Translations under genes and position numbers: made by a program
From: Bacillota bacterium
GTDB lineage: Bacteria; Bacillota; Clostridia; Oscillospirales; Acutalibacteraceae
DNA length: 59,416 bases
NCBI GenBank assembly: GCA_023417635.1
Contig: JAEZFF010000032.1
Coordinates: forward strand, 1 to 59,416
Reading direction: 5' to 3'
Notes under the pieces: model-generated
Seen by the model: only the letters and a program-made list of their open reading frames with translations
Database searches by the model: none
What the model was told of the DNA's origin: nothing
Shown: positions 24,713 through 33,461 of the stretch, in pieces
How the letters are laid out: each line of letters opens with the position of its first letter
Numbering within the stretch: the stretch's first letter is position 1

Positions 24713-25624
24713 ATGGCAAACATGAAAGTGAACATTGCGGGAGTGGAATTTCAAAACCCCGTCATTGCTGCTTCCGGGACCTTTGGCTTCGGAAGAGAAT
24801 TTTCAGAGTTTTACCCGCTTTCAGTTTTCGGCGGTATTTCCTGCAAAGGCATCACGCTGCAGGAACGCCCCGGCAACCCACCGCCGCGCATTGCGGAAAC
24901 ACCGGGCGGGATGCTCAACTCCGTCGGGCTGCAAAACCCCGGTGTGGAGCATTTCATTCAGGATGACCTTCCGTGGCTGAAGCAGCAGGGCACCGTTGTA
25001 ATTGCCAACATTGCAGGCAATACGCCGGACGACTACTGCCGTATGGCAGAGCGTCTTTCCGAAACCGATGTGGACATGATTGAGCTGAATATTTCCTGCC
25101 CAAACGTAAAGCAGGGCGGCGTCCAGTTTGGCACCAGCTGCGCGGGAGTTGAAGGCATTACAGCCGCTGTGCGGAAGTTTTGCCGGAAGCCGCTTATCGT
25201 AAAACTTTCGCCCAATGTGGCCAATATCGGCGAAATAGCAGCGGCGGCGGAAAGCTCCGGAGCGGATGCCCTTTCCATGATAAACACCTTGACCGGCATG
25301 CGCATTGATATTCACACCCGCCGCCCGGTGCTGCACAACAACACCGGCGGGCTTTCCGGCCCGGCTGTCTTCCCTGTTGCCGTGCGTATGGTCTGGCAGG
25401 CACACCAAAAAGTAAAAATCCCTATCGTCGGCATTGGCGGCGTAAGCACTTGGCGCGACGCTGTGGAACTGATGCTCGCCGGGGCCTCTGCCGTGCAGAT
25501 TGGCACAGCGCTGTTTCAAGACCCATACACACCGGTAAAAATTGTGGAAGGCCTTGAAAAATACCTCGAAGAAAATCATATGGAAGCCATCACAGAACTA
25601 ACGGGGGCGGTAAAACCATGGTAA
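24713..25624 (+). CDS. pyrD: Dihydroorotate dehydrogenase B, catalytic subunit
   Basis: A 303-residue FMN enzyme of class 1B oxidising dihydroorotate to orotate. The catalytic Cys lies in ELNISCPNVK, the conserved start is FQNPVIAASGTFGFG, and the FMN phosphate loop is GIGGVSTWRDAVEL. It pairs with PyrK. A GC hairpin (CGCCC.GCC / GGC.GGGCG) lies just upstream at about 24672-24699. The stop overlaps the start of a tiny Cys-rich gene. Confidence 0.95.
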   Translation: MANMKVNIAGVEFQNPVIAASGTFGFGREFSEFYPLSVFGGISCKGITLQERPGNPPPRIAETPGGMLNSVGLQNPGVEHFIQDDLPWLKQQGTVVIANIAGNTPDDYCRMAERLSETDVDMIELNISCPNVKQGGVQFGTSCAGVEGITAAVRKFCRKPLIVKLSPNVANIGEIAAAAESSGADALSMINTLTGMRIDIHTRRPVLHNNTGGLSGPAVFPVAVRMVWQAHQKVKIPIVGIGGVSTWRDAVELMLAGASAVQIGTALFQDPYTPVKIVEGLEKYLEENHMEAITELTGAVKPW

Positions 25625-25761
25625 AGCAGAATCCTGCCTGCCCATGTTCCCACTTTTTTTGTCCCCGCCATGGAAAATGCGACGAATGCAGAAGTTATCA
25701 CGAAAAGCGGGGCAAGCCCCCGCACTGTGAGCGAATTCGGAAAGAAGGAAAAAACGAATGA
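25618..25761 (+). CDS. Small Cys-rich protein (47 aa)
   Basis: The frame runs from ATG 25618, inside the pyrD stop region, to TGA 25761, which overlaps the next gene's ATG (ATGA). The protein has six cysteines, in CPC, FFC, HGKCDEC and PHC, with SYHEKRGKPP between the last two: a likely metal- or cluster-binding mini-fold. I recall similar short clostridial proteins with an HGxCxxC..YHxxxGxxPxC pattern but no function. Tight overlaps at both ends support translation by coupling. Confidence 0.72.
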   Translation: MVKQNPACPCSHFFCPRHGKCDECRSYHEKRGKPPHCERIRKEGKNE

Positions 25762-26447
25762 CAAAAATATTTTTCGTAAGACACTGTGAAGCCGAGGGTA
25801 ACACGAATGGCCTGCTTCAGGGTCGCTACGACAGCGAAATCAGCGGCAGCAGCGGCAAACAGCTGGAACTTGTTAGCCTGCGCCTGCGCAATGAACCGTT
25901 TGAAGCTTTTTACTCCAGCCCGCTCAAACGCGCCTATAAAACTGCACAGGCCATTAACCGCTACCATAACCTTACAATACAGAAAGACCCGCGCCTAATT
26001 GAAATCGACATGGGCGACTGGGAAGGCCATTCGTGGACGGAAGTGCAGGAAAAATGTCCGGATGAACTGAAAGTCTGGAACGAAACACCGGGTAAATTTC
26101 AAGCTCCCGGCGGGGAATCCCTTGCACAAGTCACCGAGCGCATGTGGCAGGCCGCCAGTGACATTGCCCGCGCCAACGAAGGCAAAACCGTCTGTGCCGT
26201 TTCCCACGGGTGTGCCATCCGCTCCCTGCTCTGCCGTGCTCTTGGGAAACCGCTTTCCGAACTGAACGACATTCCGTGGTGCGACAACACCGCCATCAGT
26301 GTTCTTGAATTTGAAAACGGAAAGGCGCGCGTTATCAGCATGAATGATGCTTCTCATATTCCGCCGGAACTTTCGGTCTACCGGCGCGGAACAAGCTCTA
26401 TTTCACTCGACATTACCCACCACAGCGTTGTTGGAGGCAAAGCATGA
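25758..26447 (+). CDS. Histidine phosphatase family protein
   Basis: A 229-residue member of the phosphoglycerate mutase / acid phosphatase branch. The phospho-His motif is VRHCEAEGN, with Cys instead of the usual Gly of RHG; Arg7 and His8 are kept. YSSPLKRAYKTA, LIEIDMGDWEG and the second His in AVSHGCAIR complete the site. Probably a metabolite phosphatase (CobC/PhoE-like). It overlaps both the Cys-rich gene and ruvX by 4 bp. Confidence 0.88.
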   Translation: MTKIFFVRHCEAEGNTNGLLQGRYDSEISGSSGKQLELVSLRLRNEPFEAFYSSPLKRAYKTAQAINRYHNLTIQKDPRLIEIDMGDWEGHSWTEVQEKCPDELKVWNETPGKFQAPGGESLAQVTERMWQAASDIARANEGKTVCAVSHGCAIRSLLCRALGKPLSELNDIPWCDNTAISVLEFENGKARVISMNDASHIPPELSVYRRGTSSISLDITHHSVVGGKA

Positions 26448-26869
26448 AAATACTGGCCGTTGATCTGGGCAAAGCTCGCACCGGCCTTGCCATATGCGAC
26501 GAGGGCGAAGTCCTCGCCACACCCGCCGGAGTCATTTCGGAATGGAACCGCGAAAAGCTGCTGCGGGATGTAGCGGAAGAATCGGAAAAGCTTGGCGCGG
26601 AACAAATTGTAGTTGGCCTTCCAAAAAATATGGATGGCTCAGAAGGAGACAGCGCACAGAGCGCCCGCGCCTTTGCGGAATCGCTGCGTACGCTCGTTTC
26701 CATACCCGTTGCCATGCAGGATGAGCGCGGCACGACCATTACAGCCCACAATTACCTGAACGATACTGACACGCGCGGCAAAAAGCGAAAAGCCGTGATT
26801 GACGCGGTTGCCGCCACTGTCATTTTGCAGGACTACCTTGCGTGGCGCAGAAATCACCCCAACGCTTAA
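26444..26869 (+). CDS. ruvX: RuvX (YqgF) putative Holliday junction resolvase / pre-16S nuclease
   Basis: A 141-residue RNase H-fold nuclease with ILAVDLGKARTGLA at the N-terminus, VVGLPKNMDGSEGDSA and DERGTTITAH, the family's catalytic Asp/Glu positions. E. coli YqgF acts on 16S rRNA 5' ends. Last gene of the cluster, overlapping the phosphatase by ATGA and followed by a strong terminator. Confidence 0.93.
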   Translation: MKILAVDLGKARTGLAICDEGEVLATPAGVISEWNREKLLRDVAEESEKLGAEQIVVGLPKNMDGSEGDSAQSARAFAESLRTLVSIPVAMQDERGTTITAHNYLNDTDTRGKKRKAVIDAVAATVILQDYLAWRRNHPNA

Positions 26870-26890
26870 CTTTTTTTGCAGCACAGAAAG

Positions 26891-26937
26891 AGGCTCCCGG
26901 AACCGCCATGAAAAACGGTTCCGGGAGCCTTTTCTAT
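26891..26937. terminator. Terminator between ruvX and the chemoreceptor gene
   Basis: AGGCTCCCGGAACCG and CGGTTCCGGGAGCCT form a perfect 15-bp stem followed by TTTCTAT. The flanking genes converge. Confidence 0.92.
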
Positions 26938-26952
26938 ATGCTGTACTGCCGG

Positions 26953-28971
26953 TTATGAATCCTGCTGTTCAGTCTTAAACTTCTGAATCTGCATCTTCAG
27001 CTCCTGTGCCTGGCCGTTCAGTTCTTCACTGGATGCGGCGCTTTCTTCCGATGTAGCCGAGTTGTTCTGAACAACTGCGGAAATCTGTTCCAAGCCCTGT
27101 GTTACCTGCCCAATAGAGATGGACTGTTTTTCACAGGCTTCTGCAATCGCAGCAATCAGCTCAGAAGATTTCTGTGAAGTCGCCACAATCTTTTGCAGGG
27201 ACTTTGCTGTTTCTGCCGTAATATCGGTGCCGTTCTGCACTGACTGCGCCTCTTCCTGGATCAGCGCCGTCGTGCTCTTGGCTGCTTCTGCGCTGCGGCT
27301 CGCAAGGTTGCGCACTTCTTCGGCAACAACGGCAAAGCCTTTGCCGGCTTCCCCGGCGCGCGCTGCTTCAACAGCCGCATTCAAGGCAAGGATATTCGTC
27401 TGGAATGCAATGTCCTCTATGGTCTTTACAATGCTGCTAATTTGGTCAGATGAATTTTTAACCGCTGCCATGGCATCCGTCATCTGATTCATCAGCTTGC
27501 CGCTGAACTGAATTTCGGTGGAAGTCTGCTGTGAAACTTCGTTGGCCGTTGCAGCATTTTTCGCATTGCGCGACACATGCTGCGAAATATCCGTTACAGT
27601 AGCGGAAAGCTCCTCAATGGAACTTGCCTGCTCCGTTGCGCCCTGAGCCAGTGCCTGCGAAGCGTTTGAAACTTGTTTGGAGCCACTTGTGACCTGATTT
27701 GCCGCGCAGTCAATCTCTTGAAGCAGCTTAGTCAGGCTGATCTTGATATTCGTCAAGGACTCTTTCAGCTTCGCAAACTCACCAGTGTATTTGCACTTCA
27801 ATGTGAAAGTCAGGTCACCGGAAGCAATCTGGTTTAAGGTAGCTGTAATTTCATTAATATACGCAATGTAGTCTTTCAGCCGGACAACCGTCCTCTTGAA
27901 CGCCGCAGCCACCTGGCCAATTTCATCGGAAGAGGTCACGTCGAGCGTAACGTTCAGGTTGCCGTCTGCAACTTCGTTTGCTACTTTTTTCAGCTTGCCA
28001 AGAGGTTTCACAATTCCTTTGGAAACAAGGACAATCAGCGTAAAGAGAATGACCAGCGCCACCCCAAATACAATCAGCATCGTCTGAAGTGCCGCATAAA
28101 AGGGCGCGAAATATTCCGCATCCGGCATGACGCTTGTAACCGTCCACTGCGTGGTCCCAATGGTTGAAATGTAGCCGTGGTTCTTCGTGCCGCGGGCTGT
28201 AAAGTCAATGAGCTGCTCTTTTTTCGACTGAATTGCCTCAATGACATTCTTCGACATTTTGGATTCCATCAGGTTCTTGTTCTGCATGGATGCATCCGGG
28301 TAATAAATCAGCTGGTTCTGCGCACTCGCCAATATGTAATAACCGGTGTTGCCAAGCTTATAGCCTTTCATCACATCATGCAGGCGGTCCAGCGTAATAT
28401 CAACCCCCGCAAACCCGACAAGTTCGCCGGAGTCATGCTGGTAAATTGGCTGCACAACGCTCATAACGGTTTTCTTCGTTGAAAAATCCGTATACGGCTC
28501 AATAAATAGCAGCCCCCGCTTTTCCATTGCAGGCTTATACCACGGCCGTTCGGCTAACTGCACGCTGCACGGTTTGTCTTGGTTGCTCAGAAGCATCGTG
28601 TTCGTAGCACTGTCACCAATCCAGACGGAAGAGATACTTTCCGGATCTGCTTCCGCAATACTATTCAGCGTATTTTTTACGCCGCCATACCCATCTTTTC
28701 CACCGCTCTTTTTCTGCTGCGCAGTTTCGGCAAAGTACTGATGCAGCAGGTCATTTTCGGTCATCTGCTGTACAATCGTCGTATAGGTAGAAAAATACGA
28801 GTTCACTTCATAGGATGCCGCTTTTGACTTTGCCATCAGTTGATTTGAAATTAAGGTGGAGTCGGAATTTTGAACTGTTTGAAGAATCAATGCAGCTGCT
28901 ATGGTAAAAACAATAACGACGGGTATGCCAATTAATACAAGAATTTTTACAAGCAATTTTTTCGTTCTCAT
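26953..28971 (-). CDS. Methyl-accepting chemotaxis protein, dCache-type
   Basis: A 672-residue receptor. Membrane helix 1 (about 5-28), extracellular dCache-like domain (about 35-270, with SVWIGDSATNTMLLSN and RPWYKPAMEKRG), membrane helix 2 (about 280-305, ILFTLIVLV), HAMP (KPLGKLKKVANEVADGNL), then the signalling domain with hairpin tip IAFQTNILALNAAVEAARAG. There is no C-terminal CheR pentapeptide. ATG 28971 is chosen because AAAAGGGA lies 7 bp upstream; an in-frame TTG at 28992 is worse. Ligand unknown. No flagellar genes nearby. Confidence 0.93.
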   Translation of the reverse strand: MRTKKLLVKILVLIGIPVVIVFTIAAALILQTVQNSDSTLISNQLMAKSKAASYEVNSYFSTYTTIVQQMTENDLLHQYFAETAQQKKSGGKDGYGGVKNTLNSIAEADPESISSVWIGDSATNTMLLSNQDKPCSVQLAERPWYKPAMEKRGLLFIEPYTDFSTKKTVMSVVQPIYQHDSGELVGFAGVDITLDRLHDVMKGYKLGNTGYYILASAQNQLIYYPDASMQNKNLMESKMSKNVIEAIQSKKEQLIDFTARGTKNHGYISTIGTTQWTVTSVMPDAEYFAPFYAALQTMLIVFGVALVILFTLIVLVSKGIVKPLGKLKKVANEVADGNLNVTLDVTSSDEIGQVAAAFKRTVVRLKDYIAYINEITATLNQIASGDLTFTLKCKYTGEFAKLKESLTNIKISLTKLLQEIDCAANQVTSGSKQVSNASQALAQGATEQASSIEELSATVTDISQHVSRNAKNAATANEVSQQTSTEIQFSGKLMNQMTDAMAAVKNSSDQISSIVKTIEDIAFQTNILALNAAVEAARAGEAGKGFAVVAEEVRNLASRSAEAAKSTTALIQEEAQSVQNGTDITAETAKSLQKIVATSQKSSELIAAIAEACEKQSISIGQVTQGLEQISAVVQNNSATSEESAASSEELNGQAQELKMQIQKFKTEQQDS

Positions 28972-29108
28972 GTTATATTCCCTTTTCCGCAATAAAGTCT
29001 GAATTCAGTGTCTTTTTATGTGCTAAAACGACTAAGAGCAATAATAATAACACGTTTAAAAGTAGGAAGCCACTTTTGAAAAAACTCCTCTGAAATCAGC
29101 AGAACGCA

Positions 29109-29984
29109 TTACTCGGTACGTTCATCGCCGAGGAAAAACAGTGCAACGGTGCCGATGCCGGTATGCGCACCTATGACCGGGCCCATGGAACCAATTTTTA
29201 TTTGCTTCACGCCAAGCTTCTGTTCGACCTGCTCCTTCACATATTCCGCGCCTTCTTCATAGTCGGTGTGGCTGATAAAAACCATCTGGTCCGCATCATG
29301 ACAGCTTTTTGTCATATGTGCCACAAGGTCATCCAGTGCCTGCTTGCGCCCGCGGATTTTGTCAACTACGGTAAGGCAGCCTTTCACATTCACCTGCAGC
29401 ACCGGCTTAATGCCGAGCATTGTGCCAACTAGGGCAGCAGTAGCAGAAAGGCGGCCGCCGCGTTTTAAGTGGTTCAGGTCATTTACTGTGAACCAGTGGT
29501 GCAAGTGCTCACGGTTTTCCTCCAGCCACTGCTTCACCTCGTCAATGGATGCGCCGCTCTTCTGCTTTTGTACGGCATCCCAAACCAACAAGCCATGACC
29601 CAGGGAAGCGCACAGGGAATCCACTGCGTAAATTTTACGCTCCGGGTACTTTTCTGCCAGTTCCTTCGCGGCCAGCACCGAGTTGTTATAGGTGCCGCTC
29701 AAGCCGGATGAAAAGCCTATATACAGCACATCTGTGCCTTCTTTCAGGTAAGGCTCAAATGTTTCCGTGAAAAGGATTGGGCTGATCTGGTTTGTGCCGG
29801 AAGGCTCGCCATCCGCAATGCGCTTGTAAAAGTCGTGCGATGAAATATCACGCTCATCCGGGTAATCTTTGAAGGCAAACGAACCGATGGTAACGTCCAT
29901 GGGGATAACGTCTACGCCGAGCTCGTCTACCATTTCCTGTGTAAGGTCGCTGGTAGAGTCGGTAATAATTTTATAGTTGCTCAT
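29109..29984 (-). CDS. DegV family fatty-acid-binding protein
   Basis: A 291-residue cytosolic protein of the DegV/FakB type, which binds a fatty acid for phosphorylation by FakA. N-terminal IITDSTSDLTQEMVDELG, lipid-contact motif SSGLSGTYNN, and GRLSATAALVGTMLGIKPVL are clear. The start MSNYKIITD (29984) is preferred: AAGGAATGAG lies upstream and longer frames only add a basic, non-conserved stretch. Several paralogues usually exist per genome, so the role is not specific. Confidence 0.92.
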   Translation of the reverse strand: MSNYKIITDSTSDLTQEMVDELGVDVIPMDVTIGSFAFKDYPDERDISSHDFYKRIADGEPSGTNQISPILFTETFEPYLKEGTDVLYIGFSSGLSGTYNNSVLAAKELAEKYPERKIYAVDSLCASLGHGLLVWDAVQKQKSGASIDEVKQWLEENREHLHHWFTVNDLNHLKRGGRLSATAALVGTMLGIKPVLQVNVKGCLTVVDKIRGRKQALDDLVAHMTKSCHDADQMVFISHTDYEEGAEYVKEQVEQKLGVKQIKIGSMGPVIGAHTGIGTVALFFLGDERTE

Positions 29985-30089
29985 TTTTGCTCTCATTCCT
30001 TTCTTCATCTTCAGCTTTTGTAACGAAAAGCGAATAAAACGCAAAATGCGTGAGGCAGTATATTTCCGTGAATTTCATTTGCTTCCAAT

Positions 30090-30118
30090 ATTATAATGTG
30101 TTTTCGTGCCATTGTCCA
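30090..30118 (-). promoter_or_regulatory. Promoter of the degV gene
   Basis: TGGACA (30118-30113) and TATAAT (30095-30090) with 17-bp spacing, about 105 bp before the chosen start. Confidence 0.75.
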
Positions 30119-30143
30119 GTAATGCAGGCATAGGGAACTATAC

Positions 30144-30178
30144 AAAAAGCCGGCATCCGAAAAGGATACCGGCTTTTA
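30144..30178 (-). terminator. Terminator of the ribosomal protein supercluster
   Basis: AAAAGCCGG.ATCC pairs with GGAT.CCGGCTTTT around GAAAA; on the minus strand it runs into TTTTTGT. It lies 25 bp after the rplQ stop. Confidence 0.88.
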
Positions 30179-30202
30179 AACACTGGCTGAAAAAGCAGGT
30201 TT

Positions 30203-30544
30203 TTACACCAGCTCAATCACTGCCATTTCCGCTGCGTCACCGCGGCGGGGTCCAATTTTAGTAATGCGGGTATAGCCGCCGTTACGGTCGGCATACTTCG
30301 GGGCAATTTCAGTAAACAGCTTATGCACAACAGCTTCTTTTGTCACAAAGCCGTACGCAATACGCTTGTTAGCGAGACTGTCTTCCCTTGCAATCGTAAT
30401 CATTTTTTCGGCCATTGAGCGGACTTCCTTGGCGCGGGTTACGGTTGTTTCAATCTTCCCGTTCTCTAAAAGGAAAGTAACCATGCCGCGCAGCATTGCA
30501 GTTCTGTGGTCGGTGGTTCTTCCAAGCTTTCTGGTTCCTGGCAT
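30203..30544 (-). CDS. rplQ: 50S ribosomal protein L17
   Basis: 113 residues starting MPGTRKLGRTTDHRTAMLR, the L17 hallmark; it lines the region near the peptide exit tunnel. Last gene of the cluster, 34 bp after rpoA, a conserved pairing. Minimal Firmicute length with no extension. Confidence 0.97.
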   Translation of the reverse strand: MPGTRKLGRTTDHRTAMLRGMVTFLLENGKIETTVTRAKEVRSMAEKMITIAREDSLANKRIAYGFVTKEAVVHKLFTEIAPKYADRNGGYTRITKIGPRRGDAAEMAVIELV

Positions 30545-30578
30545 CGAATTTCACTCCTTTACCTTGGTTTGCGGATGA

Positions 30579-31532
30579 CTATTCGTCATCCTTGCGGAGA
30601 TTAAAACCGAGAGAGGCCATCTTCCAGACAACCTCCTCAAGTGATTTGCGTCCGAGGTTGCGGACTTTCATCATATCTTCTTCAGACTTGTTGATGATGT
30701 CCCCAACTGTATTGATACCGGCACGTTTCAGGCAGTTAAATGAGCGGACGGAAAGGTCAAGTTCCTCAATCGTCATGTCAAGGACCTTTTCCTTGCTCTT
30801 GTCGTCCTTTTCAACCATAACTTCCGTGCTGCTGCCCTTGTCGGACAGGTTGACAAACAGGTTCAGGTGCTCTGTAAGCACTTTTGCTGCCAAAGAAACC
30901 GCTTCCTGCGCGCCAATAACGCCGTTTGTCCAAACTTCCAGCGTCAGCTTGTCATAGTCGATGCTCTGCCCGACTCGGGTTGGTTCAACATTGTAGTTGA
31001 CCTTGTAAACCGGAGTGTAGATGGAATCCACGGGAAGCACGCCTATTACGCTTGCAGGCATATTCTGCTTGTTGCGTTCGGCGGAAATATAGCCGCGGCC
31101 TTTATCCAGAGTCAGTTCCATAAACAGTTTTGCGCCGTCACCCAAAGTGGCAATGTGCATTTCCGGATTGAGGATTTCCACCTCGCTGTCGCACTTGATT
31201 GAGTCGGCTGTTACTTCACACGGGCCCTCTGCGCAGATTTCAACTGTTTTGGGACCGTCACAGTGCAGTTTTGCCGTTAGCCCTTTAATGTTGAGGATGA
31301 TTTCTGTTACATCCTCTTTTACGCCGGGGATTGTGGAAAACTCATGAAGAACACCGTCAATCTTGACCGAAGTCGCCGCAACGCCCTGCAGCGAAGAAAG
31401 CAGCACACGCCGCAGGCTGTTGCCCAGCGTTGTGCCGAAACCACGCTCCAGCGGCTCTACGATGAACTTACCGTAAGTGCCGTCATCCGACAACTCATTT
31501 ATATCAATCTTAGGCTTCTCAAACTCGATCAT
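30579..31532 (-). CDS. rpoA: RNA polymerase alpha subunit
   Basis: 317 residues. The N-terminal assembly domain (1-230) carries ERGFGTTLGNSLRRVLLSSL. A flexible linker (SKEKVLDMTIEEL) leads to the C-terminal domain, with the helix-hairpin-helix stretches SVRSFNCLKRAGINTVGDI and MMKVRNLGRKSLEEV that touch UP elements and activators. It follows rpsD after 70 bp. Confidence 0.98.
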   Translation of the reverse strand: MIEFEKPKIDINELSDDGTYGKFIVEPLERGFGTTLGNSLRRVLLSSLQGVAATSVKIDGVLHEFSTIPGVKEDVTEIILNIKGLTAKLHCDGPKTVEICAEGPCEVTADSIKCDSEVEILNPEMHIATLGDGAKLFMELTLDKGRGYISAERNKQNMPASVIGVLPVDSIYTPVYKVNYNVEPTRVGQSIDYDKLTLEVWTNGVIGAQEAVSLAAKVLTEHLNLFVNLSDKGSSTEVMVEKDDKSKEKVLDMTIEELDLSVRSFNCLKRAGINTVGDIINKSEEDMMKVRNLGRKSLEEVVWKMASLGFNLRKDDE

Positions 31533-31602
31533 ACGCGACCCTCCTTGTCATATAGCGGATGAATAAATCTGCCATGCAGTCCCCCTGAAAAGGGGGATGA
31601 CA

Positions 31603-32229
31603 TTACTTGGAGTAAAACTCAACAATGAGAGTCTCATCAACAGGAAGGTCGATTTCTTCGCGCTTCGGCAGCTCAACGACTTTTGCTTCCGGAATAGCGC
31701 GGTTTTCATCAAGCCACTTCGACACCGGGTGGGAAGCGTTTGCTTCCAGCAGGCCCTTAATCATGTCGTTCTTGCGGCTCTTTTCCATGATGGAAATTAC
31801 TTCGCCTACACTTACGAGGTACGAAGGAATGTCCACACGTTTGCCATTAACGGAAATATGGCCATGCGTAACCAGCTGGCGTGCTTCCGGACGGGAGCTT
31901 GCCCAGCCGAGGCGGTAAACCACATTGTCAAGGCGGCGTTCAAGAAGAACGAGCATTTCTTCACCAGTCTTGCCCTGCTTCCGTTCAGCCATAGCGTAAT
32001 ATTTACGGAACTGGGATTCCAGAACCCCGTAATAACGCCTTGTCATCTGTTTAGCACGCATCTGAAGGCCGTACTCAGAGGTCTTATGGCGACCCTGGCC
32101 ATGCTGGCCAGGCGCATAAGCTCTGCGACCTACTGCGCACTTTTCCGTGTAGCATCTTTGCCCCTTCAGGAACAGCTTCTGCCCCTCGCGGCGGCACTGT
32201 TTGCATACGGATTCCGTGTATCTTGCCAT
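31603..32229 (-). CDS. rpsD: 30S ribosomal protein S4
   Basis: 208 residues beginning MARYTESVCKQCRREGQKLFLKG. It is the zinc-finger (C+) form, with Cys in CKQC and RCYTEKC, and an S4 RNA-binding domain at RLDNVVYRLGWASS. Primary 16S binder. In many Firmicutes rpsD is elsewhere; here it keeps the alpha-operon position. Confidence 0.97.
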   Translation of the reverse strand: MARYTESVCKQCRREGQKLFLKGQRCYTEKCAVGRRAYAPGQHGQGRHKTSEYGLQMRAKQMTRRYYGVLESQFRKYYAMAERKQGKTGEEMLVLLERRLDNVVYRLGWASSRPEARQLVTHGHISVNGKRVDIPSYLVSVGEVISIMEKSRKNDMIKGLLEANASHPVSKWLDENRAIPEAKVVELPKREEIDLPVDETLIVEFYSK

Positions 32230-32254
32230 CTTTTGCTTACACCTCCTGTTAACT

Positions 32255-32662
32255 CTATACGCGTCTTCTCTTCGGCGGGCGGCAGCCGTTATGCGGAATC
32301 GGCGTTACGTCCTTTATCATACTGACTTCAAGGCCTGCGCCCTGCAGTGCGCGGATTGCGGCTTCACGGCCGGAACCCGGGCCTTTAACATAAACTTCAA
32401 CTGTTTTCATGCCATGCTCCATAGCGGCTTTAGCAGCAGTCTCTGCGGCTGTCTGTGCTGCAAACGGAGTAGATTTTCTGGAACCGCGGAAACCCAGCTC
32501 GCCGGAACTAGCCCAGGAAACTGCATTGCCCTGCATATCCGTAATCGTCACGATGGTATTATTAAAAGTGGACTGGATATGGGCGGAGCCGCGGTCGATA
32601 TTCTTGCGCTCACGGCGTTTGCGGGTAGATGAGGCTTTGCCCGCTGTTTTTTGAACTGCCAT
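32255..32662 (-). CDS. rpsK: 30S ribosomal protein S11
   Basis: 135 residues. HIQSTFNNTIVTITDMQGN and the C-terminal TPIPHNGCRPPKRRRV are diagnostic. Platform protein of the 30S subunit. Gap of 18 bp to rpsM. Confidence 0.97.
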   Translation of the reverse strand: MAVQKTAGKASSTRKRRERKNIDRGSAHIQSTFNNTIVTITDMQGNAVSWASSGELGFRGSRKSTPFAAQTAAETAAKAAMEHGMKTVEVYVKGPGSGREAAIRALQGAGLEVSMIKDVTPIPHNGCRPPKRRRV

Positions 32663-32680
32663 GTATGAATCCCTCCCAGA

Positions 32681-33049
32681 TTACTTCTTCTTGTTGGCCA
32701 TCGTCTTTTTCGGGCCTTTGCAGGTACGAGCATTGGTCTTTGTGCGTTGGCCTCTGACCGGCAGGCCCTTACGGTGCCGGACTCCACGGTAGCAGCCGAT
32801 TTCTACCAGCCGCTTAATGTCAAATGCATTGTCGCGGCGAAGGTCGCCTTCAACGCGGCAGTTATGGTCAATATATTCTCTCAATTTTGCCGTATCATCT
32901 TCGGTCAGATCTCTTACGCGGATATCCGGATTTACGCCCGTTTGTTTGCAGATGGTTTCTGCAGTGTTGCGGCCGATTCCAAAGATATAAGTAAGAGCAA
33001 TCTCGATGCGCTTATCACGCGGCAAATCGATGCCTGCTATACGCGCCAT
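32681..33049 (-). CDS. rpsM: 30S ribosomal protein S13
   Basis: 122 residues: MARIAGIDLPRDKRIEIALTYI, then RGVRHRKGLPVRGQRTKTNARTCKG and a Lys-rich tail contacting tRNA in the P site. It forms inter-subunit bridges. Starts 34 bp after rpmJ. Confidence 0.97.
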   Translation of the reverse strand: MARIAGIDLPRDKRIEIALTYIFGIGRNTAETICKQTGVNPDIRVRDLTEDDTAKLREYIDHNCRVEGDLRRDNAFDIKRLVEIGCYRGVRHRKGLPVRGQRTKTNARTCKGPKKTMANKKK

Positions 33050-33083
33050 AGTGGTTGCACCTCCAAATCAATCATTTACGCCA

Positions 33084-33197
33084 TTAACCCTGGCGCTGTT
33101 TATGCTTCGGGTTTTCACAGATAACCATGACTTTACCCTTACGCTTAACAATCTTGCACTTTTCGCACATTTTTTTTACAGAAGGTCTAACTTTCAT
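33084..33197 (-). CDS. rpmJ: 50S ribosomal protein L36
   Basis: A 37-residue protein beginning MKVRPSVKKMCEKCKIVKRK, read directly from the minus strand between infA and rpsM. It is the zinc-ribbon (C+) form with Cys in CEKC, a third Cys in VMVICENPKH and the ligand His after it. Expected neighbour order infA-rpmJ-rpsM supports it. Confidence 0.95.
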   Translation of the reverse strand: MKVRPSVKKMCEKCKIVKRKGKVMVICENPKHKQRQG

Positions 33198-33238
33198 GGT
33201 GTATGCCCTCCCTTTTTCTAGGCATTGCTTGTGTTCGT

Positions 33239-33457
33239 TTATTTAGAACGCCACGTAATACGTCCGCGCGTAAGGTCATATGGTGAAAGTTCAATGGTGA
33301 CCTTGTCGCCCGGCAGAATACGAATGAAATTCATCCGCAGTTTACCGGAAATATGTGCGAGTATTGTGTGGTGGTTCGAAAGCTCTACCATAAACATAGC
33401 GTTCGGCAAAGCTTCTGTAACGACACCCTCGGTTTCAATTACGTCCTGTTTCGACAT
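33239..33457 (-). CDS. infA: Translation initiation factor IF-1
   Basis: 72 residues, a single OB fold with MSKQDVIETEGVVTEALPNA and LPGDKVTIELSPYDLTRGRI. It occupies the A site during 30S initiation. It begins only 4 bp after the KOW protein gene. Confidence 0.97.
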   Translation of the reverse strand: MSKQDVIETEGVVTEALPNAMFMVELSNHHTILAHISGKLRMNFIRILPGDKVTIELSPYDLTRGRITWRSK

Positions 33458-33461
33458 TGAA

